Assembly: GCF_001640805.2 (NCBI RefSeq) | Contig: NC_066856.1 | Coordinates: forward strand, 3,047,937 to 3,111,936 | DNA length: 64,000 bases | Direction: 5' to 3' | DNA from: Lates calcarifer | Lineage: Eukaryota > Chordata > Actinopteri > Centropomidae | Shown here: piece by piece, positions 62,612 through 64,000 of the stretch | How positions within the stretch are numbered: the first letter of the stretch is position 1 | How the letters are laid out: each line of letters opens with the position of its first letter | The notes under the pieces: generated by a model | What the model was told of the DNA's origin: nothing | Seen by the model: only the letters and a program-made list of their open reading frames with translations | Database searches by the model: none | Position numbers and translations under genes: made by a program

Positions 62612-64000
62612 CCTTGATAGAGCCTGTCAGAGCAAGAACAAATGATTACAACGTGATCTGAACATTGATTTGGCTCCACAGGATTTCATCCATTTTATTC
62701 ATACTTTGACTCAAGATCAGACAAGAAGAATGGCTGATGTTGCATCACATCGATACGTGTGTTTGTGCAGGTTTTGTGTGCTACATGAAAATTAATTCCT
62801 AAAGCTTTTTTTGGAAGCAGAGAGACATAGTTCAGGTAATGGCTTGTAAAAACAGGTCCAGTAGGTTGCAATGGCCACAGAAATGTTTTCATAGTATTTT
62901 GAGGTGCCTGCTGTGATTAAAGCAAAGAGAAACATGTTTTAAGGTATAAGGGATAAAAGGCATGATATTAACTGTTTGAGTAGTGCTCCTCCTGCCTTGA
63001 TAATATTGCAGTATTCCAGATGAAAATCCAAGTGATTGAATAAATCCTCTAGCAGAGAGGGGAACTTTAAGGAGGATGTTTGTTTAGTCATAATACTACC
63101 ACTCTGGACCACCAACAGTCTTTGTTAATCTCTGAGACAAAACCAAAACATTACTGCATGTTTCATCATAAGTCTTTCTTTCCTGTGTTTGCAATGAATC
63201 GCTTGCTGCTGGTAGTTTAACACTCTCAAGAACGAGAACAAAACCAAAACCGGGGCGAGTTATTACATGCAATTAGCAGTTAAACACTGCAAAGTTCAGG
63301 GGGAAAGACAAACTGAAGTGTTTACAGAGAGATCTGTGGAGGGTCATGTACAGGAAAGTAGTTCAACGGCTTTCTGCTGCTGGGAAAGCATGTGTTTTGA
63401 ACTCACCTGACACAAGAGAACAGGATGATCCACCAACAAAAGGCAGGAAATTAATTATCTGTCTGCTGAATTTACTGTATCAGGGGGCCTACTATTTTAG
63501 CTCTCTACCAATTAACACATTCCTCCATCCTGCTATGCAGTATGCTAGACTCATAGCTGAAAACAAGGGTGTGTGTAACCCCAATTCCCAGTACCCCACA
63601 TCATTCTGCATGGGCTATGGTTGCTAAGAAGAGGAGAGTAGGGATGAAGAGGGGCAGGGGAATCAAGAACAATGTCTCAATTGAGTATCACACAGTGGCG
63701 CCCCAAACCCTAAAGGTGACTCACCTCATTTAAATACCATAAGTCTTTAAGTGACTGAAGTCTAACAATGCAGTGAAAAGAGTCATCAAGAGACTTTACA
63801 CAACAGTGGCTCAGTGTGTCACTAATGTGTGTGATTCTGCTTGAATTAAAGATTCAGACCTTCTGTTCACTGTTCCTGTAATTGAGGTAATTGCCTGCAG
63901 CTCCTTTCAGTTATGTGTGCCCTCCTCTGTCACATGCATCAAATGTTGGTGCGTTGGGAGCTGAAAGGCATTTTGTCCGGCCAATAATGATACCTATTGT

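Larger units (their letters stand above)
46639..64000. other. Upstream region or 5'-UTR introns of mpp7, no coding gene recognised
   Basis: About 17.4 kb lies upstream of the mpp7 start-codon exon. Because that exon has an acceptor in front of its 5' UTR, much of this is probably intron between noncoding exons and the promoter, though the promoter may lie outside the window. I see no CpG island of promoter size. Frames here are short or made by CA repeats. Contents that can be named are microsatellites, a MITE, a Tc1 remnant and a candidate 15-nt microexon. Confidence 0.6.

Noticed and set aside
1..64000. A novel gene system, phage, toxin or CRISPR-type locus
   Set aside because: The whole window behaves as vertebrate intron and flank of one known scaffold gene, and no clustered genes or repeat-spacer structure were seen.

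Overview
The window is vertebrate nuclear DNA, almost certainly from a ray-finned (teleost) fish. Coding exons are short and scattered with canonical GT-AG splice sites. The rest is intronic sequence with many CA/GT, GA/CT and tetranucleotide microsatellites. It also carries fish-type repeats: a Tc1/mariner remnant, a small hAT-like MITE and a tRNA-derived SINE. No operon, prokaryotic gene or CRISPR array is present, and most open frames are chance.

The only gene I can identify is the 5' half of mpp7 (MAGUK p55 scaffold protein 7; a or b paralogue not decided), on the minus strand, so it reads from high to low coordinates. Five coding exons are visible: 46604-46568 (start codon), 34670-34552, 24264-24187, 15451-15371 and 8224-8093. 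They join in frame into 149 N-terminal codons covering the leader, both L27 domains, the acidic linker and the first strand of the PDZ domain. The rest of PDZ, the SH3 domain and the guanylate kinase domain must lie left of position 1. Introns are about 11.9, 10.3, 8.7 and 7.1 kb, and the fifth exceeds 8 kb.

Right of 46638 (about 17.4 kb) I find no coding gene. It is either upstream sequence or 5'-UTR introns of mpp7. It contains a strikingly clean 15-nt candidate microexon at 52967-52981, the longest microsatellites, the MITE and the Tc1 remnant. Inside the introns are a SINE, a degenerate LINE-type repeat, CpG-denser islands that may be regulatory, and a K50-homeodomain palindrome.

I found no new biological system. 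The best leads are the candidate microexon, a candidate 35-nt cassette exon in intron 1, and an internally deleted Tc1 copy with a perfect 18-bp inverted repeat at its deletion junction.
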